Assembly (NCBI GenBank): GCA_030626845.1
Contig: DAOUTG010000004.1
Span: forward strand, 1-63,985
Direction: 5' to 3'
Length of the DNA: 63,985 nt
From: Methylococcaceae bacterium
GTDB taxonomy: Bacteria > Pseudomonadota > Gammaproteobacteria > Methylococcales > Methylomonadaceae
Shown in pieces: positions 49,276 to 58,142 of this stretch. The position numbers and the translations under genes are program-made. How positions within the stretch are numbered: the first letter of the stretch is position 1; each line of letters starts with the position of its first letter. The notes beneath the pieces are model-generated. The model did no database searches. It was not told where the DNA came from and saw nothing but the letters and a program-made list of their open reading frames with translations.

Positions 49276-50333
49276 TAAATATTTTCCAAAACAAGCTTTT
49301 CTAAAACCTTATCCCAACTAATAGATTTAGCAAACTCATGACCATTGTTTGCCATTTTATTTAATTGAGAAGGTGATAAGTTATATAACTTTTTAATCAC
49401 ATTAGCAATGGCTTTTGGCTCATTATCAACCACAAAACCACTTTGCGTATTATTAACGATGGTCGCTACTTCGCCTGAATCATGACAGGTTATGACAGGT
49501 TTTTTAGCTAAAAAAGCTTCAATCGTAGCATAACCATAATCTTCATCATAAGGCGCGTAAAAAACGGCTTTACAATTGGCTAAATAATAGGCGAGATCTT
49601 CTTCACTCACATAACCTAGCATTTTACATCGATCAGCCAATTTATTATTCTTAATAAGGCTTTCAAGATTATCACTCTCAGACCCTGTTCCAATAAAATA
49701 AGCTTTGGTTTTTTTAGAACTCATGAGCATTGCTTTGACTAAAAGGTCTGCCCGTTTCATTTTTTCTATACGCCCGATAAATAACACATAATCCCCATAA
49801 TCCCCTGTGATTATTTTATCGGCAAAGGGCGCGGGAGGGTATAAAGTTTCAGCACTAATGCCGTTAAAGTTTTGTAAGCGCGAGGTGACATTATCTGCAA
49901 TTGTATAACGTTTCTTTGATTCTAAAATAAAATCAACATCTATTTTCCTGATTTTATCACGTACTATTTTTGAATTAGATGCGCGTTTTACATCTTCAGG
50001 ATAATCAAATTCTGTATTTTCAAGATCATATAAAACTCGGTGCTGATGAACTAACCATAAAACTTTATTACTATGTTGTGCCGCATAAGTTGGAAATTTA
50101 GTAGGGATCACCAGATCAATTTTTTTTCCACAGCTTTCTGACAAATCTAACAATCGCCATGCAGCAATATCATTCAGCATTTGTTCTTCAGGGTACCATT
50201 TAAAAGGTAATTGAATTAACTCCGCTTGAATCCCCTCCAGTTTATTAATTTCTTTGACTAAACTCTCGTTTAATAACTCAGCACCCCCTCTTACAAAAGG
50301 GACTTGAGCACCTAATACCGCAACCCGTTTCAT
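49275..50333 (-). CDS. Glycosyltransferase family 4, polysaccharide cluster
   Basis: 352 residues. N-terminal VAVLGAQVPFVRGGAELLNESL is the acceptor-binding loop. C-terminal donor domain: VLFIGRIEKMKRADLLVKAM, GTGSESDNLESLI, CKMLGYVSEEDLAYYLANCK and YDEDYGYATIEAFLAKKPVI with the conserved EX7E glutamates. Donor sugar unknown. Overlaps the coiled-coil methyltransferase gene by 4 bases (ATGA), so the two are translationally coupled. Confidence 0.87.
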   Translation of the reverse strand: MKRVAVLGAQVPFVRGGAELLNESLVKEINKLEGIQAELIQLPFKWYPEEQMLNDIAAWRLLDLSESCGKKIDLVIPTKFPTYAAQHSNKVLWLVHQHRVLYDLENTEFDYPEDVKRASNSKIVRDKIRKIDVDFILESKKRYTIADNVTSRLQNFNGISAETLYPPAPFADKIITGDYGDYVLFIGRIEKMKRADLLVKAMLMSSKKTKAYFIGTGSESDNLESLIKNNKLADRCKMLGYVSEEDLAYYLANCKAVFYAPYDEDYGYATIEAFLAKKPVITCHDSGEVATIVNNTQSGFVVDNEPKAIANVIKKLYNLSPSQLNKMANNGHEFAKSISWDKVLEKLVLENI

Positions 50334-52162
50334 ACTTTGTATCCAATAATTGCATAATCCATTTCATTATAAAAATGGGCTTTTATAAATTCATCATCTG
50401 AGGTCGTCTCATAAAAATCAGAATATTTATGTAATCGTTTAATTTCTGTTTTCTCAAATCCTCGTTGCTCAATCGTAAAACGCATGGTTTCAGGAACAAG
50501 CGGATTATGGTGTGAAGGATCAGTGTAAAAATTACACCCGCCAACCAGTAAATTTTCAGGATTAGGGGTTTCAAAAATAATCCCCCCCCCTGGTTTAAGC
50601 ACCCTTAAACATTCATCAAACAAAGCAATTAAGACTTTAAAAGGTAGATGCTCAATAATATGAAACCCTGTGACCGCACTAACACTAGAATTTTTAAGGG
50701 AGCGTAAATAATCCAAAATATCAGCTTCTGTTGCTTTTAACCCTCGTTCATCACACTCTTTTATCATAATGCAGTTTAAATCAACACCTTTTGCACTAAT
50801 ATTATGTTCTTGTAATAATTCTAACCATTCACCTCGACCACAACCCATATCTAAAACTAAAGCCTGATCTGTTTCTTTTAGTGTATCCTCAATGATCGGT
50901 AAATAAACTTCTTGACGTTGTTGTATATCTTTACGTGTCCCTCTAAATTTATCTTCAAAAGCAACATACATTGCATCAAAAATATGATCTTCTTCTTTAA
51001 TTATGGTTTTAATTTGCTCAACTGAAAAAGGCTCAGGTAAGCGTTTTCTTGCTTCTTCAAGTAATAAGTTCAAACGCCGCTGATTATCAAGCAGATTAAT
51101 TTTATGATCATTAAACATAGCTTTATGTTTATCAAGACATTTTTTATTATCAGTTATTTTATCTAAGACTTTAACCATGTCTGTTTGAGTCGCTTTTGTC
51201 GCTAAAGTAAGCGCCAATGAATCATAATCAACTCTCAAAGCCAATTCTCGATGAAAAGAGGCAACATCAACTCTTAATTCTAATTTTTTATCTAAACCCT
51301 CATGACTAACCTTCCCCTCTAATAATGAGGTTAAAGAAATATAATCTACTTTTTCTTCTAACTGAGCATAAGTTACTTTACTGGCTAATTCGGAGCGTTC
51401 AGCTTTTCTCTCTAACTCTAAATTTAAACGCTCGGTTTTAATCTCCAATTCGGAGCGTTCAGCTTTTGTTGCTAATTCTGATCTTTCCGCTTTTTGTGAA
51501 ATAGCAACTTGTAAGCCATTTAATTTTTCTTCTAAATTAGTTTGTAAACTATTTTCTAATATCTCTTTTAACTTAATCTCTAAAATTTCTGCCAATTGTT
51601 CTGCTTTTAATTCAGGAATTTGACTATGGGCTTCTAATTGACGAACTTGGTTAATAAGTAAAGGCAATCGTATTATAGCTATCATTATTTTGAAAATAAA
51701 ACCAATCAGGGGTATTTTTCCAATAAGCATCATTATATGAGGTATTTTTAAACCTTTTACAATAATCCCTCTTTTTCGACCCTCTTTTGAAAACCGTATT
51801 TTAGCGACAATTTCTTTTTTAGATAGCTGTCCTTGTCTTGCCAATAAAAGATAATGATTCATTTCTTCGGCATCAGGTAATCGTTTTAAGAGTCCTTTAA
51901 AAATATTTTTTATAAATAATTCATCATGATGGATACAAAAATCATTAATATGATAACTATTGTTATTTGGAAAAACTGATTCTACTTTTTTTAGTTTTTC
52001 TAATTCGGCTAATAAAGATAGATTGATATTTAAATTCAGGCTTAAATTTAACGCTGATTCATGCTCTATAGCTACCTGAGAAACTTCTGAATGTTTATTT
52101 TCATCTCTTAATTTTTGCATCACTGTATCAATACTTATTTTTGGAATAGAAGATTCACTCAT
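50330..52162 (-). CDS. DUF4214/coiled-coil/SAM methyltransferase, possible chain terminator
   Basis: 610 residues in three parts. Residues about 70-135 resemble DUF4214 (FIKNIFKGLLKRLPDAEEMN). A hydrophobic helix (about 148-170) follows. Residues about 175-370 are coiled coil with repeated units such as KAERSELATKAERSELEIK and later KAERSELASK. Residues about 395-600 are a class I methyltransferase with motif I VLDMGCGRGEWLELL, FHIIEHLP, and FETPNPENLLVGG. The methyltransferase resembles the next gene upstream. A methyltransferase with a long coiled coil beside Wzt recalls WbdD, which caps O-antigen chains and sets their length, although the domain order is reversed here. Capping is inferred. 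Confidence 0.8.
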   Translation of the reverse strand: MSESSIPKISIDTVMQKLRDENKHSEVSQVAIEHESALNLSLNLNINLSLLAELEKLKKVESVFPNNNSYHINDFCIHHDELFIKNIFKGLLKRLPDAEEMNHYLLLARQGQLSKKEIVAKIRFSKEGRKRGIIVKGLKIPHIMMLIGKIPLIGFIFKIMIAIIRLPLLINQVRQLEAHSQIPELKAEQLAEILEIKLKEILENSLQTNLEEKLNGLQVAISQKAERSELATKAERSELEIKTERLNLELERKAERSELASKVTYAQLEEKVDYISLTSLLEGKVSHEGLDKKLELRVDVASFHRELALRVDYDSLALTLATKATQTDMVKVLDKITDNKKCLDKHKAMFNDHKINLLDNQRRLNLLLEEARKRLPEPFSVEQIKTIIKEEDHIFDAMYVAFEDKFRGTRKDIQQRQEVYLPIIEDTLKETDQALVLDMGCGRGEWLELLQEHNISAKGVDLNCIMIKECDERGLKATEADILDYLRSLKNSSVSAVTGFHIIEHLPFKVLIALFDECLRVLKPGGGIIFETPNPENLLVGGCNFYTDPSHHNPLVPETMRFTIEQRGFEKTEIKRLHKYSDFYETTSDDEFIKAHFYNEMDYAIIGYKV

Positions 52163-52229
52163 AATTTAATTTCCATAATTTTTATAGGTAAAATAAGCCA
52201 AAAGATTTAAGTTACATTATAAATTTTAT

Positions 52230-53087
52230 TTAATAACCTAATAATGTTTTAACCTGCGCCACTATCCAACGCAAAGGTTGAGTAATGCGCCAAGAATGAC
52301 TTAAATAAATACGATTAACAGCTATTTGAATCTTTGCATCAATTTTTTGATCATAAAGATTTGCCAATTTTTTTAATTCTTGACCATATTTAGCCTCAAA
52401 AGCTGCTTGAGTCGCATTCATGAATACTTCTTTTCCTAATTTTTGAGCGACTACTGCATAATCAAGACTCACTTTGCTCAAAACATCTAATAGCGTTATA
52501 TCATCACATTGCTCAATTGCAAAAGAAGGTTCTTGTAATCTCAATATTTTTACTTTTTCAAAATCATAATATTCGGGTAAAAAAGATAATAATAAGGGAG
52601 GAAGTGGGTTTTTATGCGTTGGATCAAGGTAAAAAGTGGATGTTCCTACCATGATATTTTCAGGATTAGGGGTTTCAAGAATAAGTAAGCCCCCAGGTTG
52701 TAAAACACGTAAGGCTTCTTGGACTAACTGTTGTAAGTCTGAAAAGGGAATATGTTCTGCTATATGAAACCCTGAGACAATTAACTGGCTGGCATCAGGT
52801 AATGCATTTAAAAAAGTCAATGCATTTTGGTTTTGAACCTTGAAGCCTTTTTTTCGTGCAAGATCAAGCATTCCTTCATCAATATCAACCCCTTGTGCAT
52901 CAATTCCCCATTCAGTTAATAATCCTAACCATTCTCCACGACCACAACCCAAATCTATCGCCTTAGCATTAGGTGACAATTTAATCAACTGTTCAATAAA
53001 AGGGAAATAGACGCGTAATCGCGTTTGAATTAACTCAGGTGAGCCCCGATATTTTTCTTCAAACGCTTGATAAAAATCAGTCTTCAT
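52230..53087 (-). CDS. Class I SAM-dependent methyltransferase, polysaccharide cluster
   Basis: 285 residues from the ATG at 53087, chosen because GGAG lies seven bases upstream; a TTG two codons earlier is too close to that site. Motif I AIDLGCGRGEWLGLL (about 43-57), then GVDIDEGMLDLA, SGFHIAEHIPF and LETPNPENIMVGTSTFYLDP match the methyltransferase part of its downstream neighbour. The C-terminal tail SHSWRITQPLRWI is a short motif often seen at the end of glycan-modifying and glycosyltransferase proteins. It overlaps wzt by 11 bases. Probably methylates a sugar; substrate unknown. Confidence 0.85.
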   Translation of the reverse strand: MKTDFYQAFEEKYRGSPELIQTRLRVYFPFIEQLIKLSPNAKAIDLGCGRGEWLGLLTEWGIDAQGVDIDEGMLDLARKKGFKVQNQNALTFLNALPDASQLIVSGFHIAEHIPFSDLQQLVQEALRVLQPGGLLILETPNPENIMVGTSTFYLDPTHKNPLPPLLLSFLPEYYDFEKVKILRLQEPSFAIEQCDDITLLDVLSKVSLDYAVVAQKLGKEVFMNATQAAFEAKYGQELKKLANLYDQKIDAKIQIAVNRIYLSHSWRITQPLRWIVAQVKTLLGY

Positions 53088-54306
53088 AAACAATCTCCGT
53101 TTTTGGAGGCAACCAATTCATCCCCACAAAAGATGACTTATTAAGATTAACCACATTAAAAACTAAAGCCAAATTTCGCCACTCATAATTTTTTTGCAGA
53201 TGGTTTGCAGAAGAATGCAGTGCAACCGCAACAGAATAAGAGCCTTTACCTAAATTTGCATCAAAATTAAATTGATAGCTTATCAACTGTCCTTTCTTTA
53301 CATTTTGATGATGCTTTTTTAAATGATGGGTATTCGTTCCATAAATAGATTGCCCTAACCTATCTTTAATCATGTAACCTAGCACTAATTCAGGAATATC
53401 TTCTTTGACTTCCACCTCAATGGATAAACAAACCTTTTCACCGACATCAACGACATCAATGATTTTATTCTTTTTATTACGTAATTTTATGTCTTTAATA
53501 ACCGCTTCCCCAGTCCCTGAGGTCGTTTGAATTCGTGCATCATCTATTTCTTTTTGCTGCACATTTTTATTTTCTCGATCAGCTAATAAAGCATTATAAA
53601 AATCCATAATTTCTTCAGGATCACCTTCTTTAGCAATAGTGCCTGAATCCAGTAAAATAGCACGATCACACATCGTTTGAATCGCTAATTTATCATGGGA
53701 GACAATCAATAATGTTGTGCCTTGTTTTCTATATTCTCTAATTCGATCAATGCTTTTATGTTGAAAATAAGCATCACCAACAGACAAAGCCTCATCAACA
53801 ATTAATATATCAGGGCGAATAGCGGTGGCAACACTAAAGGCAAGTCGCATTTGCATTCCGCTAGAATACACCCGAACGGGTTGGTCAATATACTCAGCAA
53901 TTTCAGAAAACGCTTCAATTTCAGGCATAAGTCGAGTTAAATCATTAACGGTATAACCCAAAAGTTGTCCTGACATAAAAACGTTTTGTCGTCCTGTAAA
54001 ATCAGGATGAAATCCCATGCCCAATTCTAATAACGCTGCGACGCGTTCACCTATAATATGAACATTACCCGTTGTTGGTTGGGTTGTTCCTGTAATCATT
54101 TTTAATAAAGTACTTTTTCCTGCCCCATTAATGCCAATAATTCCAATGGCTTCACCAGGACTCACGGTAAAACTTATATTTTGTAATACCCATTTTAATT
54201 GGTGTTTAGGTTGGCTAAACGGAATAATCCATTCAAAAAGACGTGACCAACGGGTTGGATATTGTTTGTAGGCTTTGCCTAAATTTGTAACTGTAATTGC
54301 ACCCAT
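53077..54306 (-). CDS. wzt: Polysaccharide ABC exporter ATPase, Wzt-like with C-terminal domain
   Basis: 409 residues. ABC domain with Walker A GINGAGKST (58-66), Q-loop region, signature VRVYSSGMQMRL, Walker B ILIVDEALSVGD and switch His VSHDK. Residues about 260-409 form an extra beta-rich domain (VGEKVCLSIEVEVKE, YGTNTHHLKK, GKGSYSVAVALHSS) like the Wzt carbohydrate-binding C-terminus, which recognises capped O-antigen before export. It overlaps the permease gene by one base and the methyltransferase gene by 11. Such Wzt proteins require chain-end modification, consistent with the two methyltransferases downstream. Confidence 0.92.
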   Translation of the reverse strand: MGAITVTNLGKAYKQYPTRWSRLFEWIIPFSQPKHQLKWVLQNISFTVSPGEAIGIIGINGAGKSTLLKMITGTTQPTTGNVHIIGERVAALLELGMGFHPDFTGRQNVFMSGQLLGYTVNDLTRLMPEIEAFSEIAEYIDQPVRVYSSGMQMRLAFSVATAIRPDILIVDEALSVGDAYFQHKSIDRIREYRKQGTTLLIVSHDKLAIQTMCDRAILLDSGTIAKEGDPEEIMDFYNALLADRENKNVQQKEIDDARIQTTSGTGEAVIKDIKLRNKKNKIIDVVDVGEKVCLSIEVEVKEDIPELVLGYMIKDRLGQSIYGTNTHHLKKHHQNVKKGQLISYQFNFDANLGKGSYSVAVALHSSANHLQKNYEWRNLALVFNVVNLNKSSFVGMNWLPPKTEIVYED

Positions 54307-55100
54307 TACAACTCATCCACCATATCCCCTGAGTGTTTACGAAATAATGATAATCCGATTAAACAGAGGAGGAGTGAAATTGCTAAAACCATCCATAAAC
54401 TTTGCCACTGAGGATATTCACCTCTGACAAGAATAGTTTGATAGGCTGAAATGATATTGACCATAGGATTTAATTCGACATAAACACGTAGTTGTTCAGG
54501 GATAATACTAATGGGATAAATAATCGGCGTTAGCCAAAACCAAAATTGTAAAATGATAGTGAAAAGTTGTCCTATATCGCGAAAGAAAACATTAAGCACG
54601 CCAACGCTTATCCCTAAACCAATTGCAAATAGAATGTTAATAAAAAGAACCGGGAAAATAGCAAAATAAACCCAACCAGGAAAGTTATCACTAACGACTA
54701 AAAACAGGGTAAATAAACTAAAGATAATTGAAAAATTAAGTAATGCGTTTACGACCACAATAATGGGTAAACATAAACGAGGAAAACTGACTTTTTTTAA
54801 TAAATTAGCATTATCAATAAATACACTTTGCGCTTTTCCAAGAATTTCAGAAAACAACCCCCAAGTTAAAATCCCTGCACAAAGATAAATACTATAAGCA
54901 AAAGTAGAATCTATTCCTGGTAATTTAGCACGCATCACTTGCGAAAAAATTACCGTATAAACTACAATCATCGCTAAAGGATTAATAACAGTCCATGCAG
55001 CACCCAACATTGAATTTCGATATTTAGATTGAAACTCTCGTTTAACACTCCCTAAGACAAAACCGCGATAATGCCAAAGTGCAAAGAGTAAATTTTTCAA
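54306..55100 (-). CDS. wzm: Polysaccharide ABC exporter permease, Wzm-like
   Basis: 264 residues, ABC-2 permease with about six membrane helices. Start KREFQSKYRNSMLGAAWTVINPLAMIVVYTVIFS is characteristic in layout (amphipathic helix, then GAAW). Partner of Wzt in moving undecaprenyl-linked polysaccharide across the inner membrane. It overlaps wzt by one base and follows manC by 9 bases. Confidence 0.93.
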   Translation of the reverse strand: MKNLLFALWHYRGFVLGSVKREFQSKYRNSMLGAAWTVINPLAMIVVYTVIFSQVMRAKLPGIDSTFAYSIYLCAGILTWGLFSEILGKAQSVFIDNANLLKKVSFPRLCLPIIVVVNALLNFSIIFSLFTLFLVVSDNFPGWVYFAIFPVLFINILFAIGLGISVGVLNVFFRDIGQLFTIILQFWFWLTPIIYPISIIPEQLRVYVELNPMVNIISAYQTILVRGEYPQWQSLWMVLAISLLLCLIGLSLFRKHSGDMVDEL

Positions 55101-55109
55101 AATAATCCC

Positions 55110-56543
55110 TTATCGTCCGTAAACATCATCAAAACGCTCTATATCATCTTCGGCAACATAATCACCGACTTGAACCTCAATTAACTGAACGTCTATTTTA
55201 CCTCGATTCTCTAAGCGGTGGGTTTCGCCTACAGGAATATAAGTTGACTGGTTTTTAGTGACAATAATCGTTTCATCATTGCGAGTAACGGTTGCTGTAC
55301 CAGAAATAACTACCCAATGTTCAGAACGGTGCTGATGACTTTGCAGAGATAACGCTGCACCTGGTTTTACTAAAATACGTTTAATTTTAAAGCCAGGTTG
55401 TTCTTCCAATACGGTATAAGTTCCCCAAGGACGACGGACAGTTAAATGCAATAAGTGTTCTTGCGCGTTACGTTTTTTTAATTCTTCAACCACCTCTTTA
55501 ACGCGCTGCGTATCGCCGCGTTTTGCTAATAATATTGCATCAGCCGTTTCGATAAGACAAACATCATCCATTCCTACTGCAGCGACTAGACGATGGTTAC
55601 TTTGAAGTAATGAGTTGTTACAATCTAAGGCAAAGGCATTACCTTGAGTTACGTTACCGTGTTCATCTTGCGGTGATATTTCGTGGACGGCATCCCAACT
55701 ACCGACATCGTTCCATTGAATATCACAAGGCAGCACTAATAATTTATTTTCTTTAGCAACTACTTTTTCTAACACCCCATAATCAATGGAAATGTTCGGC
55801 ATTTTTTCAAATACCTTATCGACAGATTCTTGGAGCGACACGCCTTGTTGATGTGTTTCTAAAATGGTTTTTAAAACCTCATCAACATCAGGTAAATATT
55901 TTTTAATGGCTTCAAGTAATACGGAAGCTTTCCAGACAAACATGCCTGAGTTCCAAAAATAACCGCCTTCCTTTAAATAATTTTCTGCGGTTTCACGATT
56001 AGGTTTTTCAGTAAAACCTTCAACCATTAAAGTATTAGTAGGCAATGATTCAGGATAATCCGTTTTAGCCTTAATATAACCAAACCCTGTATCAGCATGA
56101 GTGGGTAAAATACCAAAGGAAACTAAATAATTTTCAGATGCTGCATTAATCGCTTGTTCTAACGCTTGATGAAAAGCTTCAATATTTTGAATAACATGGT
56201 CTGCTGGAAGTACCAACATTACAGGGTCTTCATCCGTGTTTTGAAGTTGTAAATAAGCGGCGGCCAAAGCAATCGCAGGCGCGGTATTTCTTCCAACAGG
56301 CTCAGAAATGACTTGATACGGCTGTAAGGCGTGATAAGCTTCACCTGTCACATGTTCTTGACTCGACACAACGACTATATTTTCAGCCGCACAAAAAGGG
56401 ACGACTCTATCAGTCGTTGCTTTTAACATGGTTTCTTTACCATCAAGACAAAGAAACTGTTTAGGAATTTGTTTTCTGGATAATGGCCATAAACGCGAAC
56501 CTGTACCCCCTGCTAAAATAACTGCTCTTACTGTTTTTTTCAT
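55110..56543 (-). CDS. manC: Mannose-1-P guanylyltransferase/mannose-6-P isomerase
   Basis: 477 residues, type II bifunctional enzyme (AlgA/CpsB/ManC). N-terminal pyrophosphorylase: ILAGGTGSRLWPLSRKQIPK, VLPADHVI, FTEKPN, YFWNSGMFVW. C-terminal isomerase cupin: RPWGTYTVLE, VKPGAALSLQSHQHRSEHWV with zinc-binding His and Glu. Supplies GDP-mannose for mannose, rhamnose-like or fucose sugars in the surface polysaccharide. Near the start of the block. Confidence 0.96.
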   Translation of the reverse strand: MKKTVRAVILAGGTGSRLWPLSRKQIPKQFLCLDGKETMLKATTDRVVPFCAAENIVVVSSQEHVTGEAYHALQPYQVISEPVGRNTAPAIALAAAYLQLQNTDEDPVMLVLPADHVIQNIEAFHQALEQAINAASENYLVSFGILPTHADTGFGYIKAKTDYPESLPTNTLMVEGFTEKPNRETAENYLKEGGYFWNSGMFVWKASVLLEAIKKYLPDVDEVLKTILETHQQGVSLQESVDKVFEKMPNISIDYGVLEKVVAKENKLLVLPCDIQWNDVGSWDAVHEISPQDEHGNVTQGNAFALDCNNSLLQSNHRLVAAVGMDDVCLIETADAILLAKRGDTQRVKEVVEELKKRNAQEHLLHLTVRRPWGTYTVLEEQPGFKIKRILVKPGAALSLQSHQHRSEHWVVISGTATVTRNDETIIVTKNQSTYIPVGETHRLENRGKIDVQLIEVQVGDYVAEDDIERFDDVYGR

Positions 56544-56581
56544 ATAGATTTTCCAATGTATATTTAATTTTTCTGATAACG

Positions 56582-57526
56582 TTATTCTTTTTCAGGTAAT
56601 TCAAACCCTTCCGTATCCGCAATAATATAACGCGGTCGCCCTTTTAATTGTTCATATATTTTTGCGATATAAAGCCCCATGATGCCATTGATGACCATCG
56701 TAATCCCGCTAAAAAACGAAATAGCAATAATAATACTCGGTACGCCATCACCTGATACGCCTAATACCTTAATGATTAATGCGTAAATAATTAAACAGAC
56801 CGACACAACGCAAGTTAATAGTCCTAAATAAAACGATAAATACAGCGGTGATGACGAATAAGAAACAATTCCACGAATAAATTCTTTGGTAGGTCCTTTA
56901 CTAAAAATTGAAAAATGAGTTTCACCCGCAAAACGCGCCTCACGCTCATAATAAACATGGGTTTGTTTGAAACCTATCCAAACAGGCAAACCACGCATAA
57001 AGGGGTCTTGTTCATCTAATTTTAAAATTTGATTAACGACTTTTCGAGATAATAATTTAAAATCGCCCGTATTTTCTTTAATATTAATTTCAGACATAAA
57101 ATTAATAATTTTATAAGCCCATCGCGTTGCCAGCATTTTTAAAGGATGTTCACCATGCCGTTTAGTACGCGTCGTATGAACCACATCAAAACCTTCTTGC
57201 CATTGCTCAACCATTTTTTCGATTAACTCTGGCGGGTCTTGTAAATCACTATCCATATAAATGACTGCATCCCCCGTACTATATTTCATGCCTGCTAAAA
57301 CACACGGTGAAACGCCAAAACAACGGGACATACTAATAATTTTGATATTCTCATCAGCCTCCCTTTCCTGTTGTAATAAGGCTAATGAGCCATCAGTCGA
57401 ATCATCATTCACAAAAATAAATTCATAATCAACTTTTATCTTAAAAAAAACATCACGAACGCGATTAATTAATTCTTTGATATTACTTTCTTCATCACGA
57501 AACGAAAAAACAACAGATACTAACAT
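56582..57526 (-). CDS. Family 2 glycosyltransferase, GtrB/DPM1-like
   Basis: 314 residues. GT-A domain: VVFSFRDEESNIKELI, FVNDDSTDGS, YMDSDLQDPPELI (DxD-like), GDFKLLSRKV. Two C-terminal helices (YLSFYLGLLTCVVSVCLIIY and IIIAISFFSGITMVINGIMG). This plan is that of enzymes loading a sugar on undecaprenyl phosphate (GtrB, ArnC, DPM synthase). It could supply lipid-linked sugar for periplasmic modification. Overlaps the VTT gene by one base. Confidence 0.88.
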   Translation of the reverse strand: MLVSVVFSFRDEESNIKELINRVRDVFFKIKVDYEFIFVNDDSTDGSLALLQQEREADENIKIISMSRCFGVSPCVLAGMKYSTGDAVIYMDSDLQDPPELIEKMVEQWQEGFDVVHTTRTKRHGEHPLKMLATRWAYKIINFMSEINIKENTGDFKLLSRKVVNQILKLDEQDPFMRGLPVWIGFKQTHVYYEREARFAGETHFSIFSKGPTKEFIRGIVSYSSSPLYLSFYLGLLTCVVSVCLIIYALIIKVLGVSGDGVPSIIIAISFFSGITMVINGIMGLYIAKIYEQLKGRPRYIIADTEGFELPEKE

Positions 57527-58140
57527 TAAAATAACTCGTATTTGGAAAAATCATGTTCGGTAATTAAGCGATAGAACAAGTCCATGTCACCATTCGCTAA
57601 ATGACCTAAATAAGATATTAAAAAGGAAAAAGGAGTAAAACCAATCATCGCGGTGGCAAAAAACTTAAAGCGTCCAATCTTGCTACCTGCCAATACGGTA
57701 TTTACTAAAAAAGTAGGTAAGAAAATATTTAATCGTAAAAAAATAATGGTTTGATAATTAAAATCATGGTCGGCTAATTTAGCATATAAAGAATCTTCTT
57801 CAAATGTATGAACCCGTTTATTTTTAAAATAACGGACTAAAATATAGGTAAAATAAGAACCTATGACCGCACCCACAATAACAATCCCTCCCCCGACTAA
57901 CGTTCCATAGAGTAATCCTGCAAGTACATTTAAAGGTAGGGTGGGGAAAGATACAACACTTGAAATAATAAAAAAAACTAAAAAAATTATTTCCGAATCA
58001 GGATTGGTTTTAACAAACTCAACCGCCGTATTATATTCGTTTTCAAAAATAATGCGTAGTGAAATAATACCCACCATCACAATAGTTAAAATAATAATCA
58101 ATTTGATAAATTGAAAGGTGTCTTTTTTAGAAAACTCCAT
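57526..58140 (-). CDS. TVP38/TMEM64 (VTT-domain) membrane protein
   Basis: 204 residues with a VTT domain: SFPTLPLNVLAGLLYGTLVG, then GAVIGSYFTYILVRYFKNKR and IGFTPFSFLISYLGHLANGD. Relatives of DedA; some DedA/VTT proteins are lipid scramblases or undecaprenyl-phosphate flippases. Here it lies between a GtrB-like transferase and a radical SAM gene, which suggests recycling of lipid carrier; this is inference. Confidence 0.85.
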   Translation of the reverse strand: MEFSKKDTFQFIKLIIILTIVMVGIISLRIIFENEYNTAVEFVKTNPDSEIIFLVFFIISSVVSFPTLPLNVLAGLLYGTLVGGGIVIVGAVIGSYFTYILVRYFKNKRVHTFEEDSLYAKLADHDFNYQTIIFLRLNIFLPTFLVNTVLAGSKIGRFKFFATAMIGFTPFSFLISYLGHLANGDMDLFYRLITEHDFSKYELF

Positions 58141-58142
58141 GT

